A stretch of DNA of 64,000 nt, from assembly GCA_029254745.1 (NCBI GenBank), contig JAQWWZ010000018.1, positions 29,397-93,396 of the forward strand, read 5' to 3'. A program made the translations under genes and the position numbers. The DNA is from Opitutales bacterium (GTDB lineage: Bacteria; Verrucomicrobiota; Verrucomicrobiia; Opitutales; Seribacteraceae). This document shows positions 10,238 through 20,710 of the stretch, piece by piece (within the stretch, counting starts at the first letter, position 1; the number at the start of each line of letters is the position of its first letter). Under the pieces are notes generated by a model, which was not told the DNA's origin, did not search any database, and worked only from the letters and a program-made list of their open reading frames with translations.

Positions 10238-11095
10238 TTGGGAAAACTGAGCGAGAAATCCAAGAGTAAGCCATTTCTGTATCTCGGTTTTTTCTTCTTA
10301 TTATGGTGGGGATTGCCAGCCACAGTTAAGATTGTAATTAGCTCCAGCTTTGATGAATTTCATGCCCCTTTGTGGGATTTATCTACCCGCGTACAGGATC
10401 TCACCAATTATTGGGGCCACATGGCCGACTCCAAAAAAACTTTAATTGAAAAAGGGAAAAAACTCCAAAGAATTGGCCGGAATCGCAACTTGCAAATTCA
10501 AAACTTAGGCATACTGCAAAGCGAAGAAGAAAGACTACATCGCTTGCTAAACAATATTCATCATCTCCAGAACTCTTTGAACCTTGATGCAAAAGTTGCT
10601 TACTCTCCCCTTGTAGCGAGAATCTCCCGCAGGACTTTTTCCAGTTGGTGGCAAAGCATCGGTTTACGAAAGGGGAAAGACGCCTTACTTTATAAGGGTT
10701 TGGGAGTAATCTCTCACAATGGCGTTGTGGGACGAATTTCTTCAGTTGGATCCAGAATGAGTGAAGTAGAATTAATTACCAATACAAGTTTTCGGGTGGT
10801 TGCACACTTTGCCGGGGATAATAGACCCGTAACCTTTCAAGGAAATGGAATTCTTCCAGGTGGGATTCCCTCAGGTATTGTAATCGATGTCCCACAAGAT
10901 TTCACTGCGTCCCGAAGAGAACCTCTAACCTTAACTACTTCATCGCTTGGAGAGACATTCCCTAAAGGGCTAATCATTGGACAAGTCCAAGAATTAGAGG
11001 GAGGAGAAAACGGGCTTTTTAAAACAGGTCAAGTCATCCTCAGTAATGACCTCTGTCAACTCCAAGAAGTTACTCTTCTTTTACCTAGAGAATAA
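10238..11095 (+). CDS. mreC: Rod shape-determining protein MreC
   Basis: N-terminal TM plus coiled coil, then VVARISRRTFSSWWQS...GVVGRISSVGSRMSEVELITNTSFRVVA; follows mreB. Confidence 0.9.
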   Translation: MGKLSEKSKSKPFLYLGFFFLLWWGLPATVKIVISSSFDEFHAPLWDLSTRVQDLTNYWGHMADSKKTLIEKGKKLQRIGRNRNLQIQNLGILQSEEERLHRLLNNIHHLQNSLNLDAKVAYSPLVARISRRTFSSWWQSIGLRKGKDALLYKGLGVISHNGVVGRISSVGSRMSEVELITNTSFRVVAHFAGDNRPVTFQGNGILPGGIPSGIVIDVPQDFTASRREPLTLTTSSLGETFPKGLIIGQVQELEGGENGLFKTGQVILSNDLCQLQEVTLLLPRE

Positions 11096-11096
11096 A

Positions 11097-11630
11097 ATGC
11101 ACAGACCAAACCTTGCTGCCTTTATTCTACTTCTTGTAAATATCGTAACCATCCAGTTTCTCGGGGTAATTAATTCCACGCTTGGAAACTGGGGGTGCTT
11201 GCTTTATCTCCCTGCCCTTTTCTTTTTTACAGCAACAGTTCTCTTAGACCGAGTTAGAGTGATTTGTGTACTAGCCCTTACGGGATTTTCACTCGATAGC
11301 ATTTACAATACTCCGAGTGGGTTTCATACATTCGCTCTCATCAGTTGTTACCTGATTGCCAAAGATTGGTTGCACAGCGGCGAAAATGGTGAACTATTAC
11401 GACCCTATTTCTTGCAGGTTATTGCAAATTTGCTTATCTCTACTGGCCTCATTGTGGTCTTAAAATTTCACCGTGGTTTATTAGGTACTTGGGCAACACC
11501 CAATATTGTGGTCGATATTTTTGCATCCACGCTACTTTTTGCTTTAATCGCACCGTGGTACTCAGGATTATGCAAAGAATTATTGAAAGTAACTTATTCT
11601 TCTCAAGAAATAAATGGAGTTGAAGGTTGA
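11097..11630 (+). CDS. mreD: Rod shape-determining protein MreD
   Basis: Multi-TM ~178 aa protein between mreC and PBP2; ATG 11097 preferred because the track start 11046 lies inside mreC. Confidence 0.75.
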   Translation: MHRPNLAAFILLLVNIVTIQFLGVINSTLGNWGCLLYLPALFFFTATVLLDRVRVICVLALTGFSLDSIYNTPSGFHTFALISCYLIAKDWLHSGENGELLRPYFLQVIANLLISTGLIVVLKFHRGLLGTWATPNIVVDIFASTLLFALIAPWYSGLCKELLKVTYSSQEINGVEG

Positions 11631-14197
11631 AGGTACTTGAAAAATACCACCCTGAAGCGAGAAGGCTTTTTCTTTTTCGAATTATCTATGCCTTAATGCT
11701 TATCGTGCTCTGCTCTGTCCTGAGTTACAGGCAACTTTTTGAAGCTGACGAATATGAAACAAAAGAGAGGCAGCAAGGCCAACGAAGAATCATCAGACCA
11801 GGTGCACGTGGCGATGTACTAGATAGAGAGGGTAATTTACTAATTGGAAACCGGGCAAATTTCTCAGCCGTTTTACACATGGAACAGCTAAAAAGCGAAA
11901 TTTGGAGAAAAAAATTAGAGCTGCGGAATCTAGCTTATTCAACAAGGGAAGAATTTAACCAAGAATCTGTCTTGAAACTAGAATCCCTTATCCAAAGATG
12001 TTTAGAGATAGACCATGTGCAAAAAAGAGGAATTTTTCTGACTGGAAAATCTCTAGTTTCAAAAAAGATAAATGCAGGAACTAGAATCTTCAGTAACGGA
12101 AGCAGGCTACATGTTGAAAAGGATGTAAAGAAAGGTTGGAATTGTAGAATATGGGACAACAAAAGCCCTATTTCCAACCTGTATTTTTACAATGCCGGCG
12201 AAACAGTTCGACTCAATGCAGCAGGGCTATTCAAGATAATCTTTAACCTAAATCCTGAGGGCAAACCAATTGCAATCGAGAAAATACCCATTGGAAAGAA
12301 TGGCTTTATGAATTCGATATTAACAAGTAAAGATGACAGTTCTCATTTTTTTAATTTCAGTACAAGTGGCTACGACCTAGATTGGGAATCAAGATTCTCA
12401 ATTGTAAAAAAATATTTACAGATTGTGAATGAAATGACGGGGAGAAATAAGGTTTTGACGATGAAAGATATAAAAAAGCATTGGAATCAAAGGCTGGTCA
12501 TGCCCTTGGAAATATCTACTGATTTGCTTCCATCAGAGTATGCTGCATTAGTCGAAAAGCTTCCGCCTCAATCCCCGATTAAAGTACAAGCACAATCTGT
12601 ACGACACTACCCTCAAAAATCTCTCGCATCTCATATCCTTGGCTATGTGGGCAGTGGTTATGAAGCAAACCCAACGGGACTATCAGGGGGAGACCTAGCA
12701 ACTTTCGAGGTTCAAGGCAGAACAGGTAAAGCCGGAGTGGAAAAACAATTTGACCATATTCTTCGAGGTCAAGATGGTGGTGATATTTGGCGGGTTAATC
12801 CTATGGGTTATCGATTTGAAAGAATTGAGAAAAAGCCCTCCCAAAAAGGCGATCCTATTCAATTAACCATCGATAAGGACCTTCAATTAATTGCAGAAAA
12901 TTCACTCCAAAAAATGGTTCAAAAGGTTGCGAGCAATCGGATTCTTCCAGATAGGGACTGGCGCAAGACGATCGAAAGAAGAACCCGAAAAGCTCTTCAA
13001 GGCTCTCAGGAAACTGAGGTCCGTGCAGAGTTATTAATTTCTGCATTTGTAGATGCCCCCTTCCCTCTTAGCGGCGTGCAAGCTTCAACCGTTGCAGGAT
13101 TTAAGGGAACCCCGGAAGATGCGACCCGACTGCTTCGAAGACTTTACGCACAAGGGGTATTAGCCAAGCCAGACAAGTCTAGAGATGAATATGTACTGGC
13201 CCCTCCCATGCTTCCTCCTGCAGCGGCTGTATTATTGGATTTGGAAAATGAAGAGATACTAGCCCTTGCGAGTAAGCCTAACTATAACTTGGAGCAATTA
13301 ACGCCTTACATTTCACAAAATACATACGACGAAATCCAAAGACGCGAAGCCTGGCTTCCTCGGGCTTATCACCCGGGGTATGCCCCTGCATCCCCTTTTA
13401 AATTAGTTACAGCCTTAGCGGGAATTCGTTATACGGGTCTGGACCCGGATGAGCATTTACTGTGCGAAGGGATTTATCGGGGTATGGAATGCCATGTATA
13501 TCCGGGAAAACATGGGGAGCTCAGTTTAAGAGATGCTATATCACAAAGTTGTAATGTGTACTTTTTTAGGTGTGCAGAAAAAATTGGTCATGAAAACTTA
13601 ATCCGAGAAGCAAAAATGCTCGGATTCACAGAGAACCCGAACCTAGAACTTCCTTCCCTGCGAGATTCTCCTATCGTGCCTGACCCAACCTGGAAAAAAG
13701 ATGCCTTGGGTGTTAAATGGACTCTCGAGGATACTTTTAATATCTCAATTGGGCAGGGAGGTTTAAGGCAGAGTCCTCTGCAAATGGCATGCTTTGCCGC
13801 CAAAATGGCAAAAAATAAGTTTAAGTTTAAACCTACGATTTTAAAAAACCAAACTCCTCAAAAAAGTGAATATCATTTAGTGGATGGTAATACTTCAAAA
13901 TATCGTGCCATTATTGAAGGTATGCACCTTGCCACGACTAGAGGTACTGCAAGGAGGTGTAATATTGATGGTGTAGCTGTTGCCGGAAAGACCGGAACCG
14001 GGCAATGGCGAAACCGTAACATGGAGCTCAATCTTGCTTGGTTTATAGGCTTTGCTCCTGTTAAGGACCCAAAAGTAGCAATCGCGGTTTTAGTAGAGGG
14101 TGTTATCCCACAAGATCAAATCCAGGGAGGGCTTACCGCAACACCTGTCGCAAAAGATATTTTGTCAGCTTATTTTGCAAAATATAAAAAAAAGTAG
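11627..14197 (+). CDS. mrdA: Penicillin-binding protein 2 (peptidoglycan transpeptidase), with extra insertions
   Basis: Catalytic SxxK (ASPFK), SxN (SCN), KTG (AGKTGTGQ); PBP dimerisation-domain features; follows mreBCD. 856 aa. Confidence 0.92.
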   Translation: MKVLEKYHPEARRLFLFRIIYALMLIVLCSVLSYRQLFEADEYETKERQQGQRRIIRPGARGDVLDREGNLLIGNRANFSAVLHMEQLKSEIWRKKLELRNLAYSTREEFNQESVLKLESLIQRCLEIDHVQKRGIFLTGKSLVSKKINAGTRIFSNGSRLHVEKDVKKGWNCRIWDNKSPISNLYFYNAGETVRLNAAGLFKIIFNLNPEGKPIAIEKIPIGKNGFMNSILTSKDDSSHFFNFSTSGYDLDWESRFSIVKKYLQIVNEMTGRNKVLTMKDIKKHWNQRLVMPLEISTDLLPSEYAALVEKLPPQSPIKVQAQSVRHYPQKSLASHILGYVGSGYEANPTGLSGGDLATFEVQGRTGKAGVEKQFDHILRGQDGGDIWRVNPMGYRFERIEKKPSQKGDPIQLTIDKDLQLIAENSLQKMVQKVASNRILPDRDWRKTIERRTRKALQGSQETEVRAELLISAFVDAPFPLSGVQASTVAGFKGTPEDATRLLRRLYAQGVLAKPDKSRDEYVLAPPMLPPAAAVLLDLENEEILALASKPNYNLEQLTPYISQNTYDEIQRREAWLPRAYHPGYAPASPFKLVTALAGIRYTGLDPDEHLLCEGIYRGMECHVYPGKHGELSLRDAISQSCNVYFFRCAEKIGHENLIREAKMLGFTENPNLELPSLRDSPIVPDPTWKKDALGVKWTLEDTFNISIGQGGLRQSPLQMACFAAKMAKNKFKFKPTILKNQTPQKSEYHLVDGNTSKYRAIIEGMHLATTRGTARRCNIDGVAVAGKTGTGQWRNRNMELNLAWFIGFAPVKDPKVAIAVLVEGVIPQDQIQGGLTATPVAKDILSAYFAKYKKK

Positions 14198-14235
14198 CAT
14201 CTCTACCAAAAAATTAAATATCCAATAAGATTACC

Positions 14236-14820
14236 ATGGTTGCCACTTCTTCTACAATGATTCCCATCGGGTCCAAAGCACCCGACTTCTCCTTATTGGA
14301 CACTCGGTCTGACCAATTTTTTGATTTTTCAATAAAACAATCTTCGAAAGCGTACTTACTTTGTTTTATCTGCAATCACTGCCCGTATGTAATTCATTTA
14401 CTTGATCATCTCATAAAGCAATGTAATGAGTGGAACAAAAAAGAGATTTCAGTTCTCATGATCTCGTCAAATGATGAAGTCAAGTACCCCGCGGACAGCC
14501 CTAAAAAAATGAAAGAACTTTCTGAACGCAAAGGTTTTTCTTTTCCTTATCTATTTGATCATGACCAGAGCGTAGCCAAGAGCTATAAAGCCGCATGCAC
14601 TCCTGACTTCTTTTTGTTTGACCATAACAAAAAGCTTTTTTACCGGGGTCAGTATGATGGATCGAGACCAGGCCAATCGACTTCTGTCACAGGGGCAGAC
14701 TTAATTAACGCAATGGAACGGCTTTTGAACGGTCTTGTGCCCCCTCAAAAGCAAATCCCTAGCATAGGCTGTAACATTAAGTGGAAATACGGAAATGCCC
14801 CTGAATATTTCCCTAAATAA
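14236..14820 (+). CDS. Thioredoxin-fold / redoxin family protein
   Basis: GSKAPDFSLLDTRSDQ...YLLCFICNHCPYVIHLLDHL...CTPDFFLFDHNKKLFYRGQYD; CNHCPYV motif. Confidence 0.85.
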   Translation: MVATSSTMIPIGSKAPDFSLLDTRSDQFFDFSIKQSSKAYLLCFICNHCPYVIHLLDHLIKQCNEWNKKEISVLMISSNDEVKYPADSPKKMKELSERKGFSFPYLFDHDQSVAKSYKAACTPDFFLFDHNKKLFYRGQYDGSRPGQSTSVTGADLINAMERLLNGLVPPQKQIPSIGCNIKWKYGNAPEYFPK

Positions 14821-14844
14821 ATAAAATTGATAGCCTGAGCTAAT

Positions 14845-17800
14845 TTACTTGGTTGTCATTACATAAACCCCATCCCAGTCGGAACCAGGTGGGTTCTCTT
14901 TCATTACATTACAACGATCAATCAAAATCATAGACGGGTTGTCCTTCACGCCAGGAGTTACCCCTGGTTTGTTTGGCTCCATTTCTTTGGCTCTTTCAAA
15001 TAAATTCAATGCTCCATCCCAATCCTGGAGAAGGTATTTATCAATTCCTTGACGAAAGCAATCCAGGCAGTCTTGAGTTTCTTGGGAGAGCTCGGACATA
15101 AATCCCGTAGGTTCATACATGGCAACAGGCTGAGATCGCCCCTTTACCACAATTTTGTCCAAATACCGGAAAGCAATGTCATCTTTTGTACTCTCGGATG
15201 CCATTTTAGTTTCCTCGGTAATCATGATGTAAGCCCCATATGCTTTAGCCCCACTTTCGCAACGGGCAGCTAAATTAACCATATCGCCCATCATCGTATA
15301 ATTGAACCTATCTAAGGCCCCCATATTTCCAACCGTAGCGGTTCCAGTATTGCAACCAATCCGTGTTTGCATTTGAGAAACCAAGCCATGACATTTCCCC
15401 CATTTATCCGCTTCTTGCTTCCATTTGTCTCGTAACTCGATTTGCTTATTCTGCATCAGAATTGCGGTTCTTACAGATTGATAAGCATGATCTTGCATGG
15501 GTATTGGAGCACCATACATTGCCACAATTGCATCGCCTATATATTTATCTAAAGTTCCTCGTTCTTCCTGCAAAATATTTGTCATTGCAGTCAAGTATTC
15601 GTTCATTAAATCAACAAGTCCAGTTGGAGTTAATAACTCCGAGAAGCTTGAGAACGCCTGTACATCACTAAAAAACGCAGTGATCGAGGTCTCTTCTCCC
15701 CCTAGGCTCGGTTCTTCCCCTGAATCAACCATTTGCTCGACTAGATCAGAAGAGACATAACTCCCAAACATCCCTTTTAATTTCCCTTTTGCTTTTTGTT
15801 CAATCACAACCATGGCAGCAAGCCCTATAAAAGAGGTACTTAGCCCAGCAAAAGCCGGGGTTGTAATGGGCAAAAGGTAATGTGTATTCGTAAAAGTAAA
15901 CAACCCAAACACGACATAACCTACCAATACTAATATTCCTGTCGCCTGTACCAAGCTCGCTTTTTTACCTTGATACACAGATAAAAGTCCCATCACTAGG
16001 CAAACAAGAAAGGTAGCGATGTGATCCACATATTTATGTGGACGAGTGATGTACTTACCTGTTGTCATCGTTTTAATCAAATTGCCATGAACGCTTACCT
16101 TTGGGACAGAGGCTTTGTCTAAAGGTGTGGGTGCAAGGTCTTGAAAGGTTTTTTCCTCGGGCCCGAGAAGTACAATAGAATCTTTAAAACAAGAGAAAAA
16201 TGAATCAATGCGGTTCAGTTCCTTCCGTTGTTCCTCTAAGTTTTCGGTGTTTATTTCGATCGCATCCACGACTTGTTTTTTCTTCGCAAGAATAGATTCG
16301 TTACCTGGGTTAGCCTCTAGTGCAGTAAGAATTTTTCCCATAAAATTTGGTCCTTCAAGACTTACTATCTTATTTTCAAGTTCTTTAATTTTCGCGGTTA
16401 CTTGGTCCTGAAACTTGGCATTTTGCAAAACATCACGCATCCCACACATCGGGTTTGTTTTCGATTTTAAACTCGGGGGAATAAAATAATAAGCTATGGC
16501 TTCAACTACTTTCGTAAGATCTTCAAAGCCGGGAATATCAGAGGAACCCGATTCTAGGCCCAGTAAGTTTTCGGCCACCACGATGAGACTTGATTCTAGG
16601 TCTAAATCTTTTAAGGCTTCAATAATTTCTGTGGAATCAGTAACTGAAACCCCATCTACTCTGTTCAAGAATTTTTGGAGAACAGAAGGTACTAAACGAG
16701 TGTAAGTTGAAAAATCACCATCATTGTAAGCTTTCTTGGCATCTTTCATCATTCTTCTCTCTTCTAAATTCTCAGTCCATTGCGTGAACCAGTTAACTTC
16801 CAAAAACTGGTTTTCTTCCAGTTTACAACTGACCAAGATCTGATTATCTAATGATCTGATCTTAAAGGAGCCATCATTGTCAATGGTGACCGATTTTTCA
16901 TCAAGTCCGTAATAAGCGAGAAGACTCTCAACGCCGAGAGCATAAACATTGCGATCTCTACGAAGGGGTACTTCATTGGGAAGAGAGTCAACAAGCTTGG
17001 CTTCCTTTTCATCATCGGTGGTTTTGTAAACCAGGCGCAAGGTTTGACCACGCTCAATAAGCTCAGTTTCAGCTTTTCCTTTCAACCTCGATAGATCTCT
17101 TTGTACCAATGACACCTTTTTATTTAGCCCATCAATTCCTGACCTAATTTTCACCAAAGCACCTGCTCGTTTAGCCAAGTCTGAGGCTTTAGATGCAGCT
17201 TCTTTATTTTTTTGGGATAAATGAGTTACAAGATTACTCAATGCTTGGGTCTGTTGCTGATCATTCAGTTCAATACCAGACGTAGCAGAAGAGGTTACTA
17301 ATTTTTGGGTAAGTGCCTCTTTTTCCGACATTCTTTTTTCTAGTTGAGGCTTGATAATTTCAGCAATTGCTGGATTTGCAGACAAAGTAGATTGGAAATT
17401 CGAAATTTCTTGCTCCAACTGTACAATTCTAATTTCAGCCTCGCTAACTTCACTGGGTGACAAACCAAGGCTTACATTTAAGTCTGATAAAAAAACTGCC
17501 AGAATTCCATTCAGTTTTTTTACTCTTTGATTAATTTGGGGTGTAATAATTTTGGCTAGTGATTCGTTCTCTAGAAGAGTGTTTTGAAAAGCATCAATTT
17601 CTTTATTCAAACCCTCGGCAAAATTCTGCTGTTCTCTAAGCTCAGTAACCACAGCAATTATTTTTTCTTTTTCTGCTTGAAGCTTTGCTATCTCCTCCGA
17701 GGCTTCAGTGATTTTTTTTTCTTCGTGCTCTTTCTCCATAGTCAGCTTCTGTTGCTTAATCTCCAATTCATTAATTTGGACTCGGTTATCTTGAGGTAAT

Positions 17801-18579
17801 TCAAAATCTAACTTACTTTGCTTACCACCAAGTAAGTTATACGCATGAGCCTTGCCCATAGAAGGAAACCACAAAGGCACCCATCTTGGGATTTCATCAA
17901 CCGCACGGAAAGGGGGAACGGTAAAGGATCCAACCCTACCTAAATATTTTCCATTTTGATAGCTTAGTAAGGGATAAGTCGGAGACTCAGGGTAGTGGTA
18001 TTTTTTTGACCTTACGGATTCCTCCAAAGAAAACCCGTCATAGAAAAAGGGAGGAAATGCGCTAACTCCCGTCGGCTTAACAAATTGAGTGGGAACTCCT
18101 GAATATAGACAGCCAAGCACGACCCGGTCGGGGTATTTCTTCACAAGTCCCCCAATCGCATCATCGCTACGATAAGAATTTTCTCGAGGCACCATCTTTG
18201 ACATACTTTTCGGAGTAAAGCCAAAGTCGAAACCCAAGACTCGGGCCTTTCCTCGTTCAATCAAAGCAAGGGCTGTATCACGAAAGAATGCTCTATCCCA
18301 TGGTCTTTCCCCGACTCCATCCATTGCAAGAGTAGAGGCATCGAAATTAACATAGGTAACCTTCGGAATGCGTGGCAGAGATTTATTCTCATCCACTTGA
18401 ACCATGTCTCCTGCTGGACTATCAGCTTGCTGCTCAATTTCCCCCCGAAATTGAAGCCTCCAGTCAAGTGACTTCATTTTAAGAAAATCTATGTAACCAA
18501 AATGATTAAGGGCCACCCAGACGAAGGGGATAATCAGCAAAAATAAAAAAGTATTTTGGGATTCTTTGCTAAACTTCAT
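14845..18579 (-). CDS. CHASE2-sensor class III adenylate/guanylate cyclase with large coiled-coil insertion
   Basis: N-term TM; CHASE2-like VTYVNFDASTLAMDGVGERPWDRAFFRDTALALIERGKARVLGFDFGF; TM cluster; cyclase catalytic ITAFFSDVQAFSSFSE...GTLDKYIGDAIVAMYGAP...YTMMGDMVNLAARCE. Confidence 0.9.
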   Translation of the reverse strand: MKFSKESQNTFLFLLIIPFVWVALNHFGYIDFLKMKSLDWRLQFRGEIEQQADSPAGDMVQVDENKSLPRIPKVTYVNFDASTLAMDGVGERPWDRAFFRDTALALIERGKARVLGFDFGFTPKSMSKMVPRENSYRSDDAIGGLVKKYPDRVVLGCLYSGVPTQFVKPTGVSAFPPFFYDGFSLEESVRSKKYHYPESPTYPLLSYQNGKYLGRVGSFTVPPFRAVDEIPRWVPLWFPSMGKAHAYNLLGGKQSKLDFELPQDNRVQINELEIKQQKLTMEKEHEEKKITEASEEIAKLQAEKEKIIAVVTELREQQNFAEGLNKEIDAFQNTLLENESLAKIITPQINQRVKKLNGILAVFLSDLNVSLGLSPSEVSEAEIRIVQLEQEISNFQSTLSANPAIAEIIKPQLEKRMSEKEALTQKLVTSSATSGIELNDQQQTQALSNLVTHLSQKNKEAASKASDLAKRAGALVKIRSGIDGLNKKVSLVQRDLSRLKGKAETELIERGQTLRLVYKTTDDEKEAKLVDSLPNEVPLRRDRNVYALGVESLLAYYGLDEKSVTIDNDGSFKIRSLDNQILVSCKLEENQFLEVNWFTQWTENLEERRMMKDAKKAYNDGDFSTYTRLVPSVLQKFLNRVDGVSVTDSTEIIEALKDLDLESSLIVVAENLLGLESGSSDIPGFEDLTKVVEAIAYYFIPPSLKSKTNPMCGMRDVLQNAKFQDQVTAKIKELENKIVSLEGPNFMGKILTALEANPGNESILAKKKQVVDAIEINTENLEEQRKELNRIDSFFSCFKDSIVLLGPEEKTFQDLAPTPLDKASVPKVSVHGNLIKTMTTGKYITRPHKYVDHIATFLVCLVMGLLSVYQGKKASLVQATGILVLVGYVVFGLFTFTNTHYLLPITTPAFAGLSTSFIGLAAMVVIEQKAKGKLKGMFGSYVSSDLVEQMVDSGEEPSLGGEETSITAFFSDVQAFSSFSELLTPTGLVDLMNEYLTAMTNILQEERGTLDKYIGDAIVAMYGAPIPMQDHAYQSVRTAILMQNKQIELRDKWKQEADKWGKCHGLVSQMQTRIGCNTGTATVGNMGALDRFNYTMMGDMVNLAARCESGAKAYGAYIMITEETKMASESTKDDIAFRYLDKIVVKGRSQPVAMYEPTGFMSELSQETQDCLDCFRQGIDKYLLQDWDGALNLFERAKEMEPNKPGVTPGVKDNPSMILIDRCNVMKENPPGSDWDGVYVMTTK

Positions 18580-18731
18580 TCTATTTATTATTTTGTACTA
18601 TTAAAAGATAACACATTCAATCTACTTCATATAGTTATCGGCAAGAAGAAAAGTAACGGGATTTATTACATTCGGATTTATCTTGGACAAATCCTTTGAT
18701 TGTTTACGCTATATGTCCTGTTATTTAAATT

Positions 18732-19742
18732 ATGATCGATGAAAACATATCTACACCTCCTGCACCAGAAACTCAGGAAAAAATACGAAACGAAGCCGCT
18801 TGGGTCGATCTTCTACGGCAAGAGATTGGCAGAGTCATTATTGGTCAAAAATACCTAATAGACCGTTTAATTCTTGGTCTTCTCGCCAACGGCCATGTAC
18901 TGTTAGAAGGTGTACCTGGACTTGCTAAAACCCTAGCAGTAAAAACCCTATCTCAATGTATTCGGGCTGATTTTAAGCGCATACAATTTACCCCAGACCT
19001 TCTACCTGCTGATGTGGTGGGCACGCTAATCTACAGCCCCAATCAGGGAGAGTTCACAACTAAAAAAGGGCCTATTTTTACGAATCTTCTTTTGGCGGAT
19101 GAAATTAACCGTGCTCCCGCTAAGGTGCAAAGTGCTCTGCTGGAAGGTATGCAGGAAAGGCAGGTAACTATCGGTGATGAAACTTTCATGCTGCCCAAGC
19201 CCTTCCTGGTGCTGGCTACAGAAAACCCAATTGATCAAGAAGGTACCTACCCTCTACCTGAGGCTCAGATGGATCGCTTCATGTTTAAACTAGTTGTAGA
19301 CTATCCAAGCAAAGCTGAAGAATTAAAAATTCTAGAATCTAATGCAAATGTTTCCGTCCGTCATAATGTTAGTCCTGTTGTAGATGCAGAAACAATCTTT
19401 AATTCCCGTAAATCTGTTGATCAAATCTATCTTGATGACAAATTAAAGGGCTACCTAGTTGATGTAGTCCAGTCCACCCGAAACCCCGATCAATTTGGCG
19501 CATCCGAGTTGGGTGCGTTTATACGGTTTGGGGCATCTCCTCGGGCCACAATCAGCCTCGCACTTGCCTCCAAAGCCCATGCCTTTATGCAAGGAAGAAG
19601 TTTTGTCACACCTCAGGATATTAAAGACATTGGTTTCGATGTACTCCGACACCGCATTATTGTAAGCTATGAGGCCGAAGCGGAAGATATTTCAAGTGAT
19701 GATATCATAAAAAAAATCTTCGAAACAGTTCCTGTTCCCTGA
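18732..19742 (+). CDS. MoxR-family AAA+ ATPase
   Basis: LLEGVPGLAKTLAVKTLS, LLADEINRAPAKVQSALLEGMQERQVTIG, ATENPIDQEGTYPLPEAQMDRF. Confidence 0.95.
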   Translation: MIDENISTPPAPETQEKIRNEAAWVDLLRQEIGRVIIGQKYLIDRLILGLLANGHVLLEGVPGLAKTLAVKTLSQCIRADFKRIQFTPDLLPADVVGTLIYSPNQGEFTTKKGPIFTNLLLADEINRAPAKVQSALLEGMQERQVTIGDETFMLPKPFLVLATENPIDQEGTYPLPEAQMDRFMFKLVVDYPSKAEELKILESNANVSVRHNVSPVVDAETIFNSRKSVDQIYLDDKLKGYLVDVVQSTRNPDQFGASELGAFIRFGASPRATISLALASKAHAFMQGRSFVTPQDIKDIGFDVLRHRIIVSYEAEAEDISSDDIIKKIFETVPVP

Positions 19743-19777
19743 GCAAGCTCATTACCCTTTAGCGTAGGTCAAGACTT

Positions 19778-20710
19778 ATGGATGATTCGGATCAAGATTT
19801 CACCAGAAATATCCTGAAGCAAGTCAGGCAAATAGAAATTCGATCAAACCGACTTGTTTCAGAAGCCTTGGCAGGCTCTTACCACAGTGCATTTAAAGGG
19901 CAAGGGATTGATTTCGAAGAAGTTCGGGAATATCAACCGGGTGATGAAGTGAGATCGATTGATTGGAATGTTACTGCCAAAATGGGTGTTCCCTTTGTTA
20001 AGCAATTTCGGGAAGAAAGAGAACTTACGATTTTATTGGCGATTGATATCAGTGAAAGCGGATCCTTTGGATCGAAGAAAAGAAGCAAAAGAGAGAGACT
20101 TGCAGAACTGGGCGCGTTGCTTGCATTCGCGGCAAACCGGAACGGCGATAAAGTAAGCCTTCTTCTTTTCTCCAATGAGGTGGAGATTTACCTTCCACCT
20201 GCCAAGGGACAAAAGCATGTACTCCGTATCTTACGCGAGATCCTGTTTCACCAAAATAAAAATTTGGGCACCGATATCAATGGTGGGCTCAGGTTTATAA
20301 ACCATGTATTGCGCAGGCGAGCCGTTGTCTTCCTTCTCTCAGACTTTATCATTCCAGAATACCAAAATGGAAAACAACAGGCAGAAGATCTATTTTTCAA
20401 GGAAATTGCCTCTACTCGAAGAAAACACGATTTGATTTGTGGTCATGTGTTTGACCGTTTCGAAAAATCATTCCCTTCCCTTGGGATCATGCACCTAGAA
20501 GATGCCGAAACCGGAGAAACTATTTTGGTCGACACAAGCAGTGAAGGTTTCACCCAAGAATTCACAAAGTTATCCAGCGAAAGCCGAACCCGTTTTGAAC
20601 AGAGACTCAAAAGGCGTGGGATTGATATGTTCTCATTCTCTACTGAATCAGATTTCGTGAAAATTCTTAAAGAATTTTTTCAAATGAGAAAAAACAGGAG
20701 GAACCGATAA
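19778..20710 (+). CDS. DUF58 domain protein
   Basis: GSYHSAFKGQGIDFEEVREYQPGDEVRSIDWNVTAKMGVPFVKQFREERELTI; follows MoxR. Confidence 0.93.
   Translation: MDDSDQDFTRNILKQVRQIEIRSNRLVSEALAGSYHSAFKGQGIDFEEVREYQPGDEVRSIDWNVTAKMGVPFVKQFREERELTILLAIDISESGSFGSKKRSKRERLAELGALLAFAANRNGDKVSLLLFSNEVEIYLPPAKGQKHVLRILREILFHQNKNLGTDINGGLRFINHVLRRRAVVFLLSDFIIPEYQNGKQQAEDLFFKEIASTRRKHDLICGHVFDRFEKSFPSLGIMHLEDAETGETILVDTSSEGFTQEFTKLSSESRTRFEQRLKRRGIDMFSFSTESDFVKILKEFFQMRKNRRNR

Noticed and set aside
11046-11096. MreD start at 11046 and Asp23 start at 5037 as given in the track
   Set aside because: Both overlap the upstream gene; ATGs at 11097 and 5064 give better-spaced, family-like N-termini.
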